NCBI GenBank assembly: GCA_913057925.1
Contig: CAJXPG010000001.1
Location: 1-64,000, forward strand
DNA from: an uncultured Colwellia sp.
GTDB lineage: Bacteria > Pseudomonadota > Gammaproteobacteria > Enterobacterales > Alteromonadaceae
Direction of reading: 5' to 3'
DNA: 64,000 nucleotides
How positions within the stretch are numbered: the first letter of the stretch is position 1; the number at the start of each line of letters is the position of its first letter. The notes beneath the pieces are model-generated. The model saw only the letters and a program-made list of their open reading frames with translations. It was not told where the DNA came from and made no database searches. The position numbers and the translations under genes were made by a program. This document shows positions 9,495 through 20,387 of the stretch, piece after piece.

Positions 9495-10169
9495 ATGAAA
9501 AATAAAGCCTTAAAATCAGACTTATCCTCGATAAGAGCCGAGTTACGAAGCCAAGAAAAAGAACTGGCTGATAAAAACCGACGAGCGAAACAGTCTACTG
9601 CGCTAAAAAAATCAGCTGATATAGCCGATGAGCTACCCTCTGATGATAAGCAACTTTTTGCCGCCGCGACAAATCAAGTAAAACCACTGATTCATGATAC
9701 AGTTAGATTAAATAAAACTGGCCACAAGTCTAACACTTCACTAAAAAATGACCAAGCAGGAAACAAGGCAAATAGAGCTGTTGCACAATTTCATTTTTCT
9801 GATGAATTTGAACCTGATCTTAACCAACAAGGTCCGATGAAGTATGTTCGTGAAGGCGTTGATAGTTTTGAAGTAAAAAACTTACGCCGAGGCCATTATG
9901 CGCCGGACTTAATTCTTGATTTACATGGACTAGACCAACATCAAGCGAAGAAAGAGTTAGCTGCACTTTTACATGCTTGCCAAAAAGAACATGCACAATG
10001 TATTTGCATTGTTCATGGCATCGGCTCACACATTTTGAAAAACAAAGTGCCGCACTGGTTAGTACAACACCCTGATGTGATGGCTTTTCACCAAGCGCCA
10101 TTAGAATGGGGAGGCAATGGCGCTTTATTGGCGTTAATAGAATTAAAAGATAAGTTTAATCGAGATTAA
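9495..10169 (+). CDS. smrB: Smr-domain endonuclease SmrB
   Basis: [15 protein letters not shown]...[21 protein letters not shown] Smr domain; divergent from prmB as in E. coli. Confidence 0.93.
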   Translation: MKNKALKSDLSSIRAELRSQEKELADKNRRAKQSTALKKSADIADELPSDDKQLFAAATNQVKPLIHDTVRLNKTGHKSNTSLKNDQAGNKANRAVAQFHFSDEFEPDLNQQGPMKYVREGVDSFEVKNLRRGHYAPDLILDLHGLDQHQAKKELAALLHACQKEHAQCICIVHGIGSHILKNKVPHWLVQHPDVMAFHQAPLEWGGNGALLALIELKDKFNRD

Positions 10170-10235
10170 ATTACTTAACTTACTTTGATTTATCAATACT
10201 GAACAATATTATTAGCGACCAGGTAATCGTAGCGT

Positions 10236-10742
10236 CTAATTAAAATCACTCGGGGAGATCATAGCCACTAACTCCCCTTTCATCGTTTGAACATCATAAT
10301 TTATTTGCGCGATACCCGCTGTAGCAAAAATAGGCGCATTCTCAGATTGAGTTAACTCAGCAACCAAATAACTGACTAACGGCATATGAGAAACAATTAA
10401 TAAATTTTGCTGCGCTAAATCAAGTGCACTGTCACTACAAACACCATCGATATAATCATGGACTTGTTTAGCATTGCCCGATGGCGTAATAAAATCTAAC
10501 GTAGTTATTAAGGTTTGCATAGTAGCGGTTACAATGCTGCATGTTTGTTGGGCACGAACATAGGGGCTAACGAAAACTTGCTTAGAGGATATTTGATTTT
10601 GCTCAAACCAGTCAGCCATGGTTTGTGCTTCTTTTTTTCCAGCACTTGTTAATGCTCTTTGGCTGTCGTCAAGGGTTCCTTGCCCAATAAAATTTTGAGC
10701 TTCACCATGACGCATGATAAATAGTTGCATTGTTTCTCTCAC
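10236..10742 (-). CDS. sixA: phosphohistidine phosphatase SixA
   Basis: MQLFIMRHGEA...VSPYVRAQQTC...LLIVSHMPLVSYL. Confidence 0.93.
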   Translation of the reverse strand: MRETMQLFIMRHGEAQNFIGQGTLDDSQRALTSAGKKEAQTMADWFEQNQISSKQVFVSPYVRAQQTCSIVTATMQTLITTLDFITPSGNAKQVHDYIDGVCSDSALDLAQQNLLIVSHMPLVSYLVAELTQSENAPIFATAGIAQINYDVQTMKGELVAMISPSDFN

Positions 10743-11001
10743 CGAAAACTTAGCTGTTATGTACCCAGACGTTCACAATCGCTAACTTTTTACCATTATT
10801 TAAGCTAAAGTATTGAGTCTGAGTTATTTTTGCGGCTATAGTAATAGAAATAAACTCGCTTTAGTAACAACAGTTAAGAATAAATAGGCTTTTTTTATTC
10901 CTTAAAGTAATTAAGGAATTGCATTATCTCCCTGTTATTTTCATTTACTATCCATTTTCTCGTCATACGCTTTGCTGTTTAAAGTGTTCTTAGGAGCCTT
11001 A

Positions 11002-13806
11002 GTGTTGAAGCAAAGTCCCAATGATTTAAAACAATATCAACCAGTTACTCTAGACAACGGTTTAAGAGTACTGCTTATTCATAATGATGAAAGCTCAAAA
11101 TCTGCAGCAGCCCTAGCTGTTAATGTCGGTCATTTTAATGATCCCAGAGACCGACAAGGATTAGCGCATTTTTTAGAACACATGTTGTTTTTAGGCACAG
11201 AAAACTTTCCCGATGGCAGTGAATATCAAAAATTCATCAGTCAGCACGGTGGCAACCATAACGCATGGACAGGTACTGAACACACGTGCTTCTTTTTTGA
11301 TATTGGCGCAGAACATTTTGATTTGGCACTAGAGCGTTTCAGTGAGTTTTTCATTTCTCCATTACTTGCTGATGAGTTTGTTGTCAGTGAACGTGAGAAT
11401 ATAGATGCTGAATTTACTTTAAAGTTAAAAGATGACATCAGGCGTTTATATGATGTTCATAAAGATACTGTTAACCCTAAACACCCATTTTCACAATTTT
11501 CTGTCGGTAACCTTGATACGTTAGCTGATAGAGATGGAAAAAATATCAGTAAAGAAGTACAAGCATTTTTTACACGTTATTACCGCGCTCACTATATGAC
11601 CCTGGCAATTGAAGGGCCTCAGCCCTTAGCTGAGCTTCACACGCTAGCAGAGCAATACTTTTCGCCAATTAAACCTGCCGAAAACCCCTTGCCTAAAATA
11701 GCGCAGCCACTGTATTTAGCGAAAAATCAAAAAATAAAAATTAATGTCTGTCCGGTTAAAAATGATCATCAATTAATTTTAAGCTTTGCCATGGACAGCA
11801 TTGATCAATATTACCAAGATAAACCAGAATCAATTCTTGCTTATTTATTAGGTCATGAGGGTGAAGGCAGTATTTTATCTTTACTTAAAAAGCATCAGTG
11901 GGCCTTCGCATTAACCGCAGGCGCAGGGATAAATGGTTCAAACTTTAAAGACTTTAATATCAGTATTTCCTTAACAGAGTTAGGGGAATCTCACCTTAAT
12001 GAGGTGGTAGATATTGTGATGGCCTACATTAATCTACTTAAAAATACTGAAATAGCTGAGCACTACTATCAAGAAAAGCAAAAGATCAGTAATTTAGCTT
12101 TCACTTACCATGAAAAAATGCGCCCACTAGACAGCGTCAGTCAGCTTGTCATTAATATGCAGCATTACCCGCAAGAACATTATATTTTCGGTGACTATAT
12201 AATGTCAGGAATGTCTACGGAGAACATAAGCAAACTATTAGATGATTTACATGTCGATAATATGCGCTTATTACATGTCAGTCAGCAGAATCACTTTTCA
12301 AGAAACAGCTTTTGGTATCAGGTGCCTTATCATGTTGAAGTTATCCCAGAGCAGCAGCTCGCAAGCTGGCGAAACATTAAAGCATCTGAACAAATGCATA
12401 CTGATAATCTTTTTTTACCTGAAGCAAACCCTTATATCGTCGAAACACCCAAGGTTTATCCAAGCGAACAAGTTTCAAATCAGCAACTAACCGCTATTCC
12501 TGAAAAAATCCTTAATAAAAATGGACTCGTTGCTTGGTATAAACAAGATCATACCTTTAAAGTTCCTAAGGGTTATCTCTATATTGGTATCGATTCACCA
12601 TTTGTTGTCGCAAGCGTGGCAAATACTGCTATGACACGTTTATTTGTTGATTTATATACAGATACTGTGATTGAAGAGAATTACCAAGCCGAATTAGCCG
12701 GTATTCATTATCACCTTTATGCTCACCAGGGCGGTGTTACCGTACAAGTATCAGGCTATAGTGAGAATCAACATTTGCTACTCAACAAGCTATTACAAAG
12801 ATTAAAGAATCATCAAGTGTCTGAAGCACACTTTAATCTTTTTAAAACACAGTTGATCAAATATTGGCAAAATAGTGAAAAGAGTAAATCTATCTCACAA
12901 CTTTTTGCCGCACTTAGCTCGGTGATGCAACCTAATAATCCAAGTAGTAAGTTATTAGCTAATGCGATGAGCCAGGTTACTTTTGAACAATATCAAGAAT
13001 TTAGCCAGCAACTTTTCAAACAAGTGACACTTGAAGTATTGATTCATGGCAACTGGTTAACTGAGCATGCCTTACAGCTTTGTGATTCGATAGAGAATGC
13101 TTTTAGTTCGGATATGGATAACAAGTATGCGATGCAATGTCCAGTCACGGATATTAGTGACAAAGAGACGCTTCTTTTACCGATAAGCTTACCAGAGCAT
13201 GATCATGCCTGTGTGATTTACACGCCATTCAAGCAAAAAGATGACCAAACAGTTGCCCTAACGATGATTACCAGTCACCTATTATCACCGTTGTTTTTCC
13301 AACAAATGCGCACTGAAAAGCAATATGGTTATTTAGTCGGTGTCGGCTATGTGCCGATCAACTCCTACCCGGGTATCGCATTTTATATTCAGTCTCCGCA
13401 CAGCGATGCGTTTGTTTTGGCGCAAGCTATGGACGAATTTATTACTGACAGTATCAATTTACTCAGCGATATTAGTGAACAAGAATGGCAAAACTTAGCA
13501 CAAGGTTTAGCGAGTCAGTTACAAGAAAAAGATCAAAACTTACGCATTAAAAGTCAACGATTTTGGGCTGCTATCTGCAATAAGGATGAAGCGTTTATTC
13601 AAAAAGAAAAGTTATTACAAGCTGTTTTAGACTTAAGCTTAGCGCAGGTAAAAACCTTCTTAAAAGAACAGCTCATTGCTCAAAGCCAACCTGATAGGTT
13701 TATTTTATACTCAGAAAGTGAACAGCTTGAGGAGGTAAATATACCTAAAGGAGAAAAGGTAAAAGATATGGATGAATTTATTAAAGCTAGCCCGAGAAAA
13801 TTCTAG
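11002..13806 (+). CDS. M16 family insulinase-like metallopeptidase
   Basis: HFLEHMLFLGTENFP (HxxEH) and ENIDAEF; ORF opens at 10972 but TAGGAG RBS lies just before GTG 11002/TTG 11005. Confidence 0.93.
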   Translation: MLKQSPNDLKQYQPVTLDNGLRVLLIHNDESSKSAAALAVNVGHFNDPRDRQGLAHFLEHMLFLGTENFPDGSEYQKFISQHGGNHNAWTGTEHTCFFFDIGAEHFDLALERFSEFFISPLLADEFVVSERENIDAEFTLKLKDDIRRLYDVHKDTVNPKHPFSQFSVGNLDTLADRDGKNISKEVQAFFTRYYRAHYMTLAIEGPQPLAELHTLAEQYFSPIKPAENPLPKIAQPLYLAKNQKIKINVCPVKNDHQLILSFAMDSIDQYYQDKPESILAYLLGHEGEGSILSLLKKHQWAFALTAGAGINGSNFKDFNISISLTELGESHLNEVVDIVMAYINLLKNTEIAEHYYQEKQKISNLAFTYHEKMRPLDSVSQLVINMQHYPQEHYIFGDYIMSGMSTENISKLLDDLHVDNMRLLHVSQQNHFSRNSFWYQVPYHVEVIPEQQLASWRNIKASEQMHTDNLFLPEANPYIVETPKVYPSEQVSNQQLTAIPEKILNKNGLVAWYKQDHTFKVPKGYLYIGIDSPFVVASVANTAMTRLFVDLYTDTVIEENYQAELAGIHYHLYAHQGGVTVQVSGYSENQHLLLNKLLQRLKNHQVSEAHFNLFKTQLIKYWQNSEKSKSISQLFAALSSVMQPNNPSSKLLANAMSQVTFEQYQEFSQQLFKQVTLEVLIHGNWLTEHALQLCDSIENAFSSDMDNKYAMQCPVTDISDKETLLLPISLPEHDHACVIYTPFKQKDDQTVALTMITSHLLSPLFFQQMRTEKQYGYLVGVGYVPINSYPGIAFYIQSPHSDAFVLAQAMDEFITDSINLLSDISEQEWQNLAQGLASQLQEKDQNLRIKSQRFWAAICNKDEAFIQKEKLLQAVLDLSLAQVKTFLKEQLIAQSQPDRFILYSESEQLEEVNIPKGEKVKDMDEFIKASPRKF

Positions 13807-13826
13807 AGCTAGCTTAAACATTATTA

Positions 13827-16070
13827 TTAGCCGTTTTTCGGATAATAGCTTTCATCATTTTCAGCCATTGTCACTAATGCTTGGCAAGGAGCGTAACGTT
13901 CGCCATGTTGCTCTGCCCACTGGCTTAACTGAGCAACAACCGATTTAGCGCCAACCTTATCAATATAACGTAATGGTCCCCCTAAAAATGGCGGGAAACC
14001 AATACCAAAGATAGCACCAATATCGCCATCCCTTGCATTTCTGACAATGCCTTCATCAACACAACGCGCCGCTTCATTTAGCATCATATAAGTACAACGC
14101 TTGCTAATTTCTGTTGCTGATAAACTACCTTGAGGTTTAATCGACAATAAACGGTAAATGCTTTCATCGACTTGTTTGCTGCCCGATTTAATCCCCTTCG
14201 CAGTGTTTTGAATGGTTTTAACAAGACTCTGCTTTTGATAAAGATAAAAACCTTTATTGGCTTTTTTACCTAAACGACCATCATTAAGTAACTTATCAAA
14301 GGCAGCAGGAGCAGCAAAACGTTCTCCTAAATCTGCTTGTAAAATTGGTCCTATTTTAGCGCCGACATCAATACCAACTTCATCAAGTAACTGCATTGGA
14401 CCTACCGGAAAACCAAATTTTACCAATGCTTTATCAATTTTATCTACAGGTTCACCTGCTAATAATAAAATAGCAGCTTCATTCATGTATGGCGCTAAAA
14501 TACGGTTAACATAAAAACCGGCTTTATCTTGCACCACAATAGGCGTTTTGCCTTGTTTTTTAGCAAACGCTACTGTAGTAGAAATAGTTTGATCAGAGGT
14601 TTTCTCATGAGGAATAATCTCCACTAATGGCATTTTATCTACCGGAGAAAAATAATGTAAACCAATAACATTTTCAGGGCGTTTAGCTTTTGCGGCAATT
14701 TTTCCAATAGGTAAACTAGAAGTATTACTGGCAAAAATAGTTTTATCGTGGCCGTGCTCTTCAACTTCAGCCACCATGTTCTGTTTTAGCGTCAGATCTT
14801 CAAACACAGCTTCAACAACAATATCTAGTGCTTTAAAGCCAGTATACTCAACGCTACCTGTGATCATTGCTAACTGCTTTTGCATTTCACTGTTTAAGAT
14901 AAAACGGCGTTTAACTTTTTTATTGAGTACTTGAAAACTGTACTTTAATGCTTGGCTAATGCCTTTGTGGTTAATATCTTTAACACGCACAGGTACTTTA
15001 GCTTTTGTTGCGGTTACAAAAGCAATACCGCCGCCCATTAAGCCGCCACCTAAAACGCCTGCCTTCGCTATTTTCTCGGGCATCACATCAGCAACACCTT
15101 GCTCTTTTTTCATTGCTGTTGTGGCAAAAAATAATTGGCGTAATTGAGCAGACTCATCACTCATCACCAAATCGGCAAAATGCTCTGCTTCAATTTGATA
15201 GCCATTCTCTGCAGAAAATTCAATACCTGTGCGCACACAATCAATGATCTTAGCAGGGGCCGGGTAGTTTCCTTGGGTTTTGGCTTGTACAGTTTTTTGT
15301 GCTTGTTGATAAACAATATTACGGCCAACGCTATTATTTTCCAGTAACTTATCAACAACGCCTTGTTTACGATGAGCTGATTTTTTACCTCGTTGTCCTA
15401 AAGTAATCGCCTTTTGTTCAGCAACCGCTAATAACACACTACTGGGCACTACATCATCAACCAAACCCGCTTTTAATGCCTGTTTAGCGCGTAGTTGTTT
15501 GCCGGTAAGCATCATATCGAGAGATTTTTGCAAGCCAACTAATTTAGGCAAACGTTGCGTGCCACCACTACCGGGTAATAAACCAAGTTGTACTTCAGGT
15601 AAACCTAAAGCCGTTTTAGGGTTATCCGTACACACTCTGGCATGACATGCCATAGCAAGCTCTAAACCGCCACCTAAACACGTGCCATCAATAGCCGCAA
15701 CTATTGGAATAGCAAGTTGCTCTAATTGAGAAAAAATCCTCTGACCCTGTCTAGATAGTGCCACCACTTCTTCGCGACTTTGACACGCATCAAGCATATT
15801 AATATCAGCGCCAGCAACAAAGGAGTCTTGCTTACCGCTGCAAAGTACAATACCTGTAATCGTTTTATCTGCTTTAATATCAGCAAGCACGGCATTAATT
15901 TGCTCGGCAAACTCAGCTTTTAAGGTATTAACATTTTCATCAACAACATCGATAACAAGATGAGCAATACCATTGTCTTGTCGATTTAAGGTAAATGCAC
16001 TCTGTACCACTGCGTTTGTTGACGCTACAGCTTTTTCTTGGCTATCATCTTTTTTCGTTGTTTCACTCAT
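13827..16070 (-). CDS. fadJ: fatty acid oxidation complex subunit alpha FadJ
   Basis: enoyl-CoA hydratase (GGGLELAMACH) plus 3-hydroxyacyl-CoA dehydrogenase (GVLGGGLMGGGIAFVTA); ATG at 16070 (MSETTKKDD) overlaps fadI stop. Confidence 0.95.
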   Translation of the reverse strand: MSETTKKDDSQEKAVASTNAVVQSAFTLNRQDNGIAHLVIDVVDENVNTLKAEFAEQINAVLADIKADKTITGIVLCSGKQDSFVAGADINMLDACQSREEVVALSRQGQRIFSQLEQLAIPIVAAIDGTCLGGGLELAMACHARVCTDNPKTALGLPEVQLGLLPGSGGTQRLPKLVGLQKSLDMMLTGKQLRAKQALKAGLVDDVVPSSVLLAVAEQKAITLGQRGKKSAHRKQGVVDKLLENNSVGRNIVYQQAQKTVQAKTQGNYPAPAKIIDCVRTGIEFSAENGYQIEAEHFADLVMSDESAQLRQLFFATTAMKKEQGVADVMPEKIAKAGVLGGGLMGGGIAFVTATKAKVPVRVKDINHKGISQALKYSFQVLNKKVKRRFILNSEMQKQLAMITGSVEYTGFKALDIVVEAVFEDLTLKQNMVAEVEEHGHDKTIFASNTSSLPIGKIAAKAKRPENVIGLHYFSPVDKMPLVEIIPHEKTSDQTISTTVAFAKKQGKTPIVVQDKAGFYVNRILAPYMNEAAILLLAGEPVDKIDKALVKFGFPVGPMQLLDEVGIDVGAKIGPILQADLGERFAAPAAFDKLLNDGRLGKKANKGFYLYQKQSLVKTIQNTAKGIKSGSKQVDESIYRLLSIKPQGSLSATEISKRCTYMMLNEAARCVDEGIVRNARDGDIGAIFGIGFPPFLGGPLRYIDKVGAKSVVAQLSQWAEQHGERYAPCQALVTMAENDESYYPKNG

Positions 16071-17377
16071 TAATCTGTCTCCACAATCATAGCTGCGCCT
16101 AAACCACCAGCAGCACAAGCGGTTGTTAGCCCAACACCACCACCTCGACGGTTTAATTCATTCAGTGTTTGGGTAATAAGTCTTGCACCGGTTGCAGCAA
16201 ATGGATGGCCATAAGCAAGTGAGCCACCCATCACGTTAAATTTATCCATATCGATTTCACCAATGGCTTTGTCACGGCCTAGTTGTTCTTTTGCAAACTT
16301 AGTGCTGCCAAACATCTTCATATTTGCTAATGCTTGCGCGGCAAATGCTTCATGCATTTCAATTAAGTCTAAATCAGCTAAATTCATACCTGCACGTTGT
16401 AGTGCAATAGGTGTGGCATAACTTGGCCCCATTAACATATCTTGCCAAACATCAATGGCTGCGAAGCCAAAGCTACGAATATATCCTAGTGGTTTATAGC
16501 CAAGCTCTTTGGCACGTCCTTCACGCATCAACAATATAGCGGCACCACCATCTGTTAGTGGTGTACTTGTCGCTGCGGTAACCGAACCATGTTTACGGTC
16601 AAATACCGGCTTTAATTTAGCATAACTTTCTAATACAGAATTTTCGCGGATACAGTTATCTTTATCAATAAAATTTTTGTAAGGCTCGGCATGTGCTGTC
16701 ATCACTTCACCGGCTAATTTACCTTCTTGCCAACTTTGCGTAGCTAAAGTATGCGATCTATGTGCTAACGCATCCTGCTCTTGACGAGAAATTTGATAGG
16801 TCTTGGCCATCTGCTCTGCCGTTTCTCCCATAGAGATACCGGTCGAGTATTCAGCAACGGCTGGAGATACAGGTAATAAATCTTTTAAACCCAGTCGGCT
16901 AATGAGTGACAATCTTTGGCCTAACGTTCTGGCTTTAGTGAGATCAACTAAAGTACGTGCAAGTCTTTTCGAGACACCAACAGGTGCAACCGAAGATGAA
17001 TCAGCACCACCAGCAATACCAACATCAACATGCCCTGCCATAATTGACTCAGCAACATTCACGGTTGATTGGAAACTTGTCGCACAGGCACGAGAAACAC
17101 TATAGGCATCTGTAGACACGTTCATACCTGTACCTAGCACTATTTCACGCGCAATGTTTGGCGCTTCAGGCATTTGAACAACTTGACCAAAGACCAGCTG
17201 ATCAATGATTGCTGGGTCAACATCATGCTTTTGCAATAGTTCGTTAACAACGATTTTCCCCAAATCAACTGCAGGTACGCCATGAAATGCCGTCGCTTGT
17301 TTAGCAAAGGGTGTACGCAATCCCGCGACAATAGCGATGCGTTCACCCGTTGAAGTAGTTAGTCTTTTCATTGTCAT
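16070..17377 (-). CDS. fadI: acetyl-CoA acyltransferase FadI
   Basis: thiolase motifs: [39 protein letters not shown]. Confidence 0.95.
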   Translation of the reverse strand: MTMKRLTTSTGERIAIVAGLRTPFAKQATAFHGVPAVDLGKIVVNELLQKHDVDPAIIDQLVFGQVVQMPEAPNIAREIVLGTGMNVSTDAYSVSRACATSFQSTVNVAESIMAGHVDVGIAGGADSSSVAPVGVSKRLARTLVDLTKARTLGQRLSLISRLGLKDLLPVSPAVAEYSTGISMGETAEQMAKTYQISRQEQDALAHRSHTLATQSWQEGKLAGEVMTAHAEPYKNFIDKDNCIRENSVLESYAKLKPVFDRKHGSVTAATSTPLTDGGAAILLMREGRAKELGYKPLGYIRSFGFAAIDVWQDMLMGPSYATPIALQRAGMNLADLDLIEMHEAFAAQALANMKMFGSTKFAKEQLGRDKAIGEIDMDKFNVMGGSLAYGHPFAATGARLITQTLNELNRRGGGVGLTTACAAGGLGAAMIVETD

Positions 17378-17425
17378 TTATTGCTCCAAACACTTTGTTA
17401 TATGGTTATTTATTATGGAATCTAA

Positions 17426-17440
17426 AGAGGTCAGACCTCT
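17426..17440. promoter_or_regulatory. FadR-like palindromic operator candidate
   Basis: AGAGGTC-A-GACCTCT perfect dyad, 49 bp upstream of the fadI start; core GGTCNGACC. Confidence 0.5.
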
Positions 17441-17714
17441 GCTTTATTACTTGATTCTAACGAACTGATAAAAAAATTCAATCATTAGTGCCACTAAAGT
17501 TGTTAAATAAAAGGCTCTGAATTCACATATAGTTAAGATTTTGTTACGTATCACTTGTTTTCTTTATCAAAAACCTTATATAAAATACTAGCTTAATTTT
17601 TTAGTAAGTTTTTTCTTAGCTTAAATATGCTCCAAAGCGCTATTTATTACGGGGCAACATTGATGAGCAAGCTAAATTTCACCTTAAAACGAACAAATAA
17701 AAGAAATAATACGT

Positions 17715-18704
17715 ATGGCAATTGAACACTTTTCTACCTTAAAACAACATCTATCTTCACAAATCGTCGGACAAGAAGCGTTAGTTGAAAATTTACTTAT
17801 TGCCTTACTTGCCAATGGACACTTAATTGTAGAAGGTCCACCGGGTTTAGCTAAAACGCGCGCAGTTAACGCATTAGCTCAAGGCTTAGAAGCTGACTTT
17901 CACCGTATACAGTTTACCCCCGATTTATTACCTGCAGATTTAACAGGTACCGATATCTATCGCCCTGAAGATGGTAGTTTCGTTTTCCAACCGGGTCCAC
18001 TTTTTCAAAATTTAGTGTTGGCCGATGAAATTAACCGTGCCCCCGCAAAAGTTCAATCAGCCTTATTAGAGGCGATGGCAGAAGGTCAAATTACCGTAGG
18101 TCGTAAAACTTATGAGCTACCTGAGTTATTTTTAGTGATGGCAACGCAAAACCCAATTGAGCAAGAAGGTACTTATCCGCTGCCTGAAGCTCAATTAGAT
18201 CGTTTTTTAATGCATATTGAAATTGGTTACCCTGATGCATTAAGTGAGCTTGAAATACTGAAAATAAACCGTGGCGAAGCGTTAAGTTCCAAGGCAAAAT
18301 CAGATGAGAATGCAGATTCCGAAAAAAAGACCGCGTTGCGTACTTTAAGTCAGTCTGAAATTTTTTCTGCCCGAGACCAGGTGCTTAATATTCATATGGC
18401 TCCTTCACTGGAAAGCTATATGGTCGATTTAATTATCGCGACTCGTCAACCTGAAAAGTATGACGATAAGCTGGCTGCATGGCTTGCTTTTGGTGCTAGC
18501 CCTCGAGCAACAATTGCGCTGGATAGATGTGCCCGCGCCCGTGCTTGGTTACACAACCGTGATTTTGTTAGCCCTGAAGATATTCAAGCAGTGTTTCACA
18601 ATGTGTTAAGACATCGTATTTTATTAAGTTATCAAGCTGAGGCTGAAGGTATTACTTCGAATCAAGTACTCGACCACATTTTAACATTAGTAGCTGTAGC
18701 CTAA
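17715..18704 (+). CDS. MoxR-family AAA+ ATPase
   Basis: VEGPPGLAKTRAVNALA Walker A; LADEINRAPAKVQSALLEAMAE. Confidence 0.96.
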   Translation: MAIEHFSTLKQHLSSQIVGQEALVENLLIALLANGHLIVEGPPGLAKTRAVNALAQGLEADFHRIQFTPDLLPADLTGTDIYRPEDGSFVFQPGPLFQNLVLADEINRAPAKVQSALLEAMAEGQITVGRKTYELPELFLVMATQNPIEQEGTYPLPEAQLDRFLMHIEIGYPDALSELEILKINRGEALSSKAKSDENADSEKKTALRTLSQSEIFSARDQVLNIHMAPSLESYMVDLIIATRQPEKYDDKLAAWLAFGASPRATIALDRCARARAWLHNRDFVSPEDIQAVFHNVLRHRILLSYQAEAEGITSNQVLDHILTLVAVA

Positions 18705-18768
18705 TGCGTTTTCACCGCTTTACCTTAAGCGGTGATGAAACATTATCTCTACATTATTAGTTAATTAA

Positions 18769-19851
18769 TTGAGTCGTTTTATGTGGTTTAATCGTCAAAA
18801 ACAAGTATCAACAGCATCGTCAAGTTTAGATTGTACTCAATCAAAACTTGACGGTTTGTATAGCAATGGTATCGATTTATCAATGCAGGAACTCTTACAA
18901 TACCAAAGTAAGAGTAATTTGATTGATCTAAAGGGTAAGAAAAACATCCAAGGCAAACAAGCGGGAAATTATTTATCCCGCAGTAAAGGCCGTGGCATGG
19001 AGTTTGATGAAGTTCGTCATTATCAAACCGGTGATGACGTACGTGCCATCGACTGGCGAGTTACTGCCCGAACAGGGAAAACCCACACCAAGTTATTTCG
19101 CGAAGAAATTGAAAGGCCAGTACTCGTTGCCACTGATTTAAGCCAAAACATGCGCTTTGGTAGTAAATTACTGTTCAAGTCTGTCCAAGCTGCGCATCTA
19201 GCAGCACTTGTCGCTTGGCATGCTAAAGCGCGAGGTGATCGCTTAGGTGGCTTGGTTTTTTGTGATCAGCAACATATTGAATTAAAACCACGTAGTCGAA
19301 AAGCTGGGGTTTTACATTATCTTCATGCATTAACCACCTTAAACAACCAAACATCTGTGCCAAACGCTATCTCTTCTAACACAGTGGCAGACACTAAAGC
19401 GCTAGACGCACCTCAACGGCAAGCGAGCACTTTGCAAAATGACTTTGAACATCAATGTGCTCGATTAAGACATATCGCAAAACCTGGCTCACTGGTATAT
19501 TTAATTACTGATGGTTACTCGTTATTAAATGAAAAAAATAGCCAACATGCATTACGACATTTGACACAAATCAGTCAGCATTGCGAATTAGTGGTTTGTT
19601 TAATACAAGACCCGCTAGAACAGACGTTACCGAGTAGTAATTTAAAGCTTTCAGTCACTTTCACTGATGGAAAAAACCGTCAACAGTTAACACTAGGTGA
19701 TAGTGAAACTGCCGAAAAATACCAACAACAAGCAAGTAAACAAGCCAATTTAATGCAGCAGCAATTAACAAAAACCGGTGCGCGGATAATACAATTTACT
19801 GCGGGAGAAACACTGGAGCAACAACTTAAGTATCAAGGAGTAGCGTTGTAA
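18769..19851 (+). CDS. DUF58 domain protein
   Basis: GRGMEFDEVRHYQTGDDVRAIDWRVTARTGK...FREEIERPV; start uncertain (TTG 18769 or ATG 18781). Confidence 0.93.
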   Translation: MSRFMWFNRQKQVSTASSSLDCTQSKLDGLYSNGIDLSMQELLQYQSKSNLIDLKGKKNIQGKQAGNYLSRSKGRGMEFDEVRHYQTGDDVRAIDWRVTARTGKTHTKLFREEIERPVLVATDLSQNMRFGSKLLFKSVQAAHLAALVAWHAKARGDRLGGLVFCDQQHIELKPRSRKAGVLHYLHALTTLNNQTSVPNAISSNTVADTKALDAPQRQASTLQNDFEHQCARLRHIAKPGSLVYLITDGYSLLNEKNSQHALRHLTQISQHCELVVCLIQDPLEQTLPSSNLKLSVTFTDGKNRQQLTLGDSETAEKYQQQASKQANLMQQQLTKTGARIIQFTAGETLEQQLKYQGVAL

Positions 19852-20387
19852 TGAATGTCGCAAACTCTCCTGCTCAAGGCATAGCGCCAACAGGTCAAAC
19901 AACACAATTACAACTTCATGATATTCACTTACCTGAACAAGTCAGTAATTTTCCAACCGCTCTGGGCTGGTGGATATTACTGGTAATCGTCTTGGTATGC
20001 GGTTTTTGGCTTTTTAAGAAGTTCAAAAAAGATCGTCTGTTAAACGCTAAAAAGAATCAAGCACTTGCTGCGCTAAAAAACAATCCTGAACTTAACGCTA
20101 ATGATTGCATTAACTTATTAAAGTGGGCCGCAATGCAATATTTTAGCCGCGAGCAACTGGCGAAACTGTACGGTGATAACTTGCAACAATTTCTACAAGC
20201 ACAATTACCGACCCAACATCAGCATAGTTTTAACACACTCAGTATTGATGCATTTCAAGCACAATATCAATCACCAGATTGTTCATCTTCTGAAGTAGAT
20301 AAACAATGCCAACAAGCAACCAAACTTTGGCTGACTCATGCTTTACCGGTGAAAAACTTAACTGCTAACTCAAAGGAGTTAAGCTAA
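19851..20387 (+). CDS. DUF4381 domain membrane protein
   Basis: LQLHDIHLPEQVSNFPTALGWWILL; position in Bat operon. Confidence 0.9.
   Translation: MNVANSPAQGIAPTGQTTQLQLHDIHLPEQVSNFPTALGWWILLVIVLVCGFWLFKKFKKDRLLNAKKNQALAALKNNPELNANDCINLLKWAAMQYFSREQLAKLYGDNLQQFLQAQLPTQHQHSFNTLSIDAFQAQYQSPDCSSSEVDKQCQQATKLWLTHALPVKNLTANSKELS

Noticed and set aside
14257-15910. Several plus- and minus-strand ORFs (60-85 aa) inside fadJ
   Set aside because: Antisense or out-of-frame to a strongly supported conserved CDS; no independent RBS or family signal.
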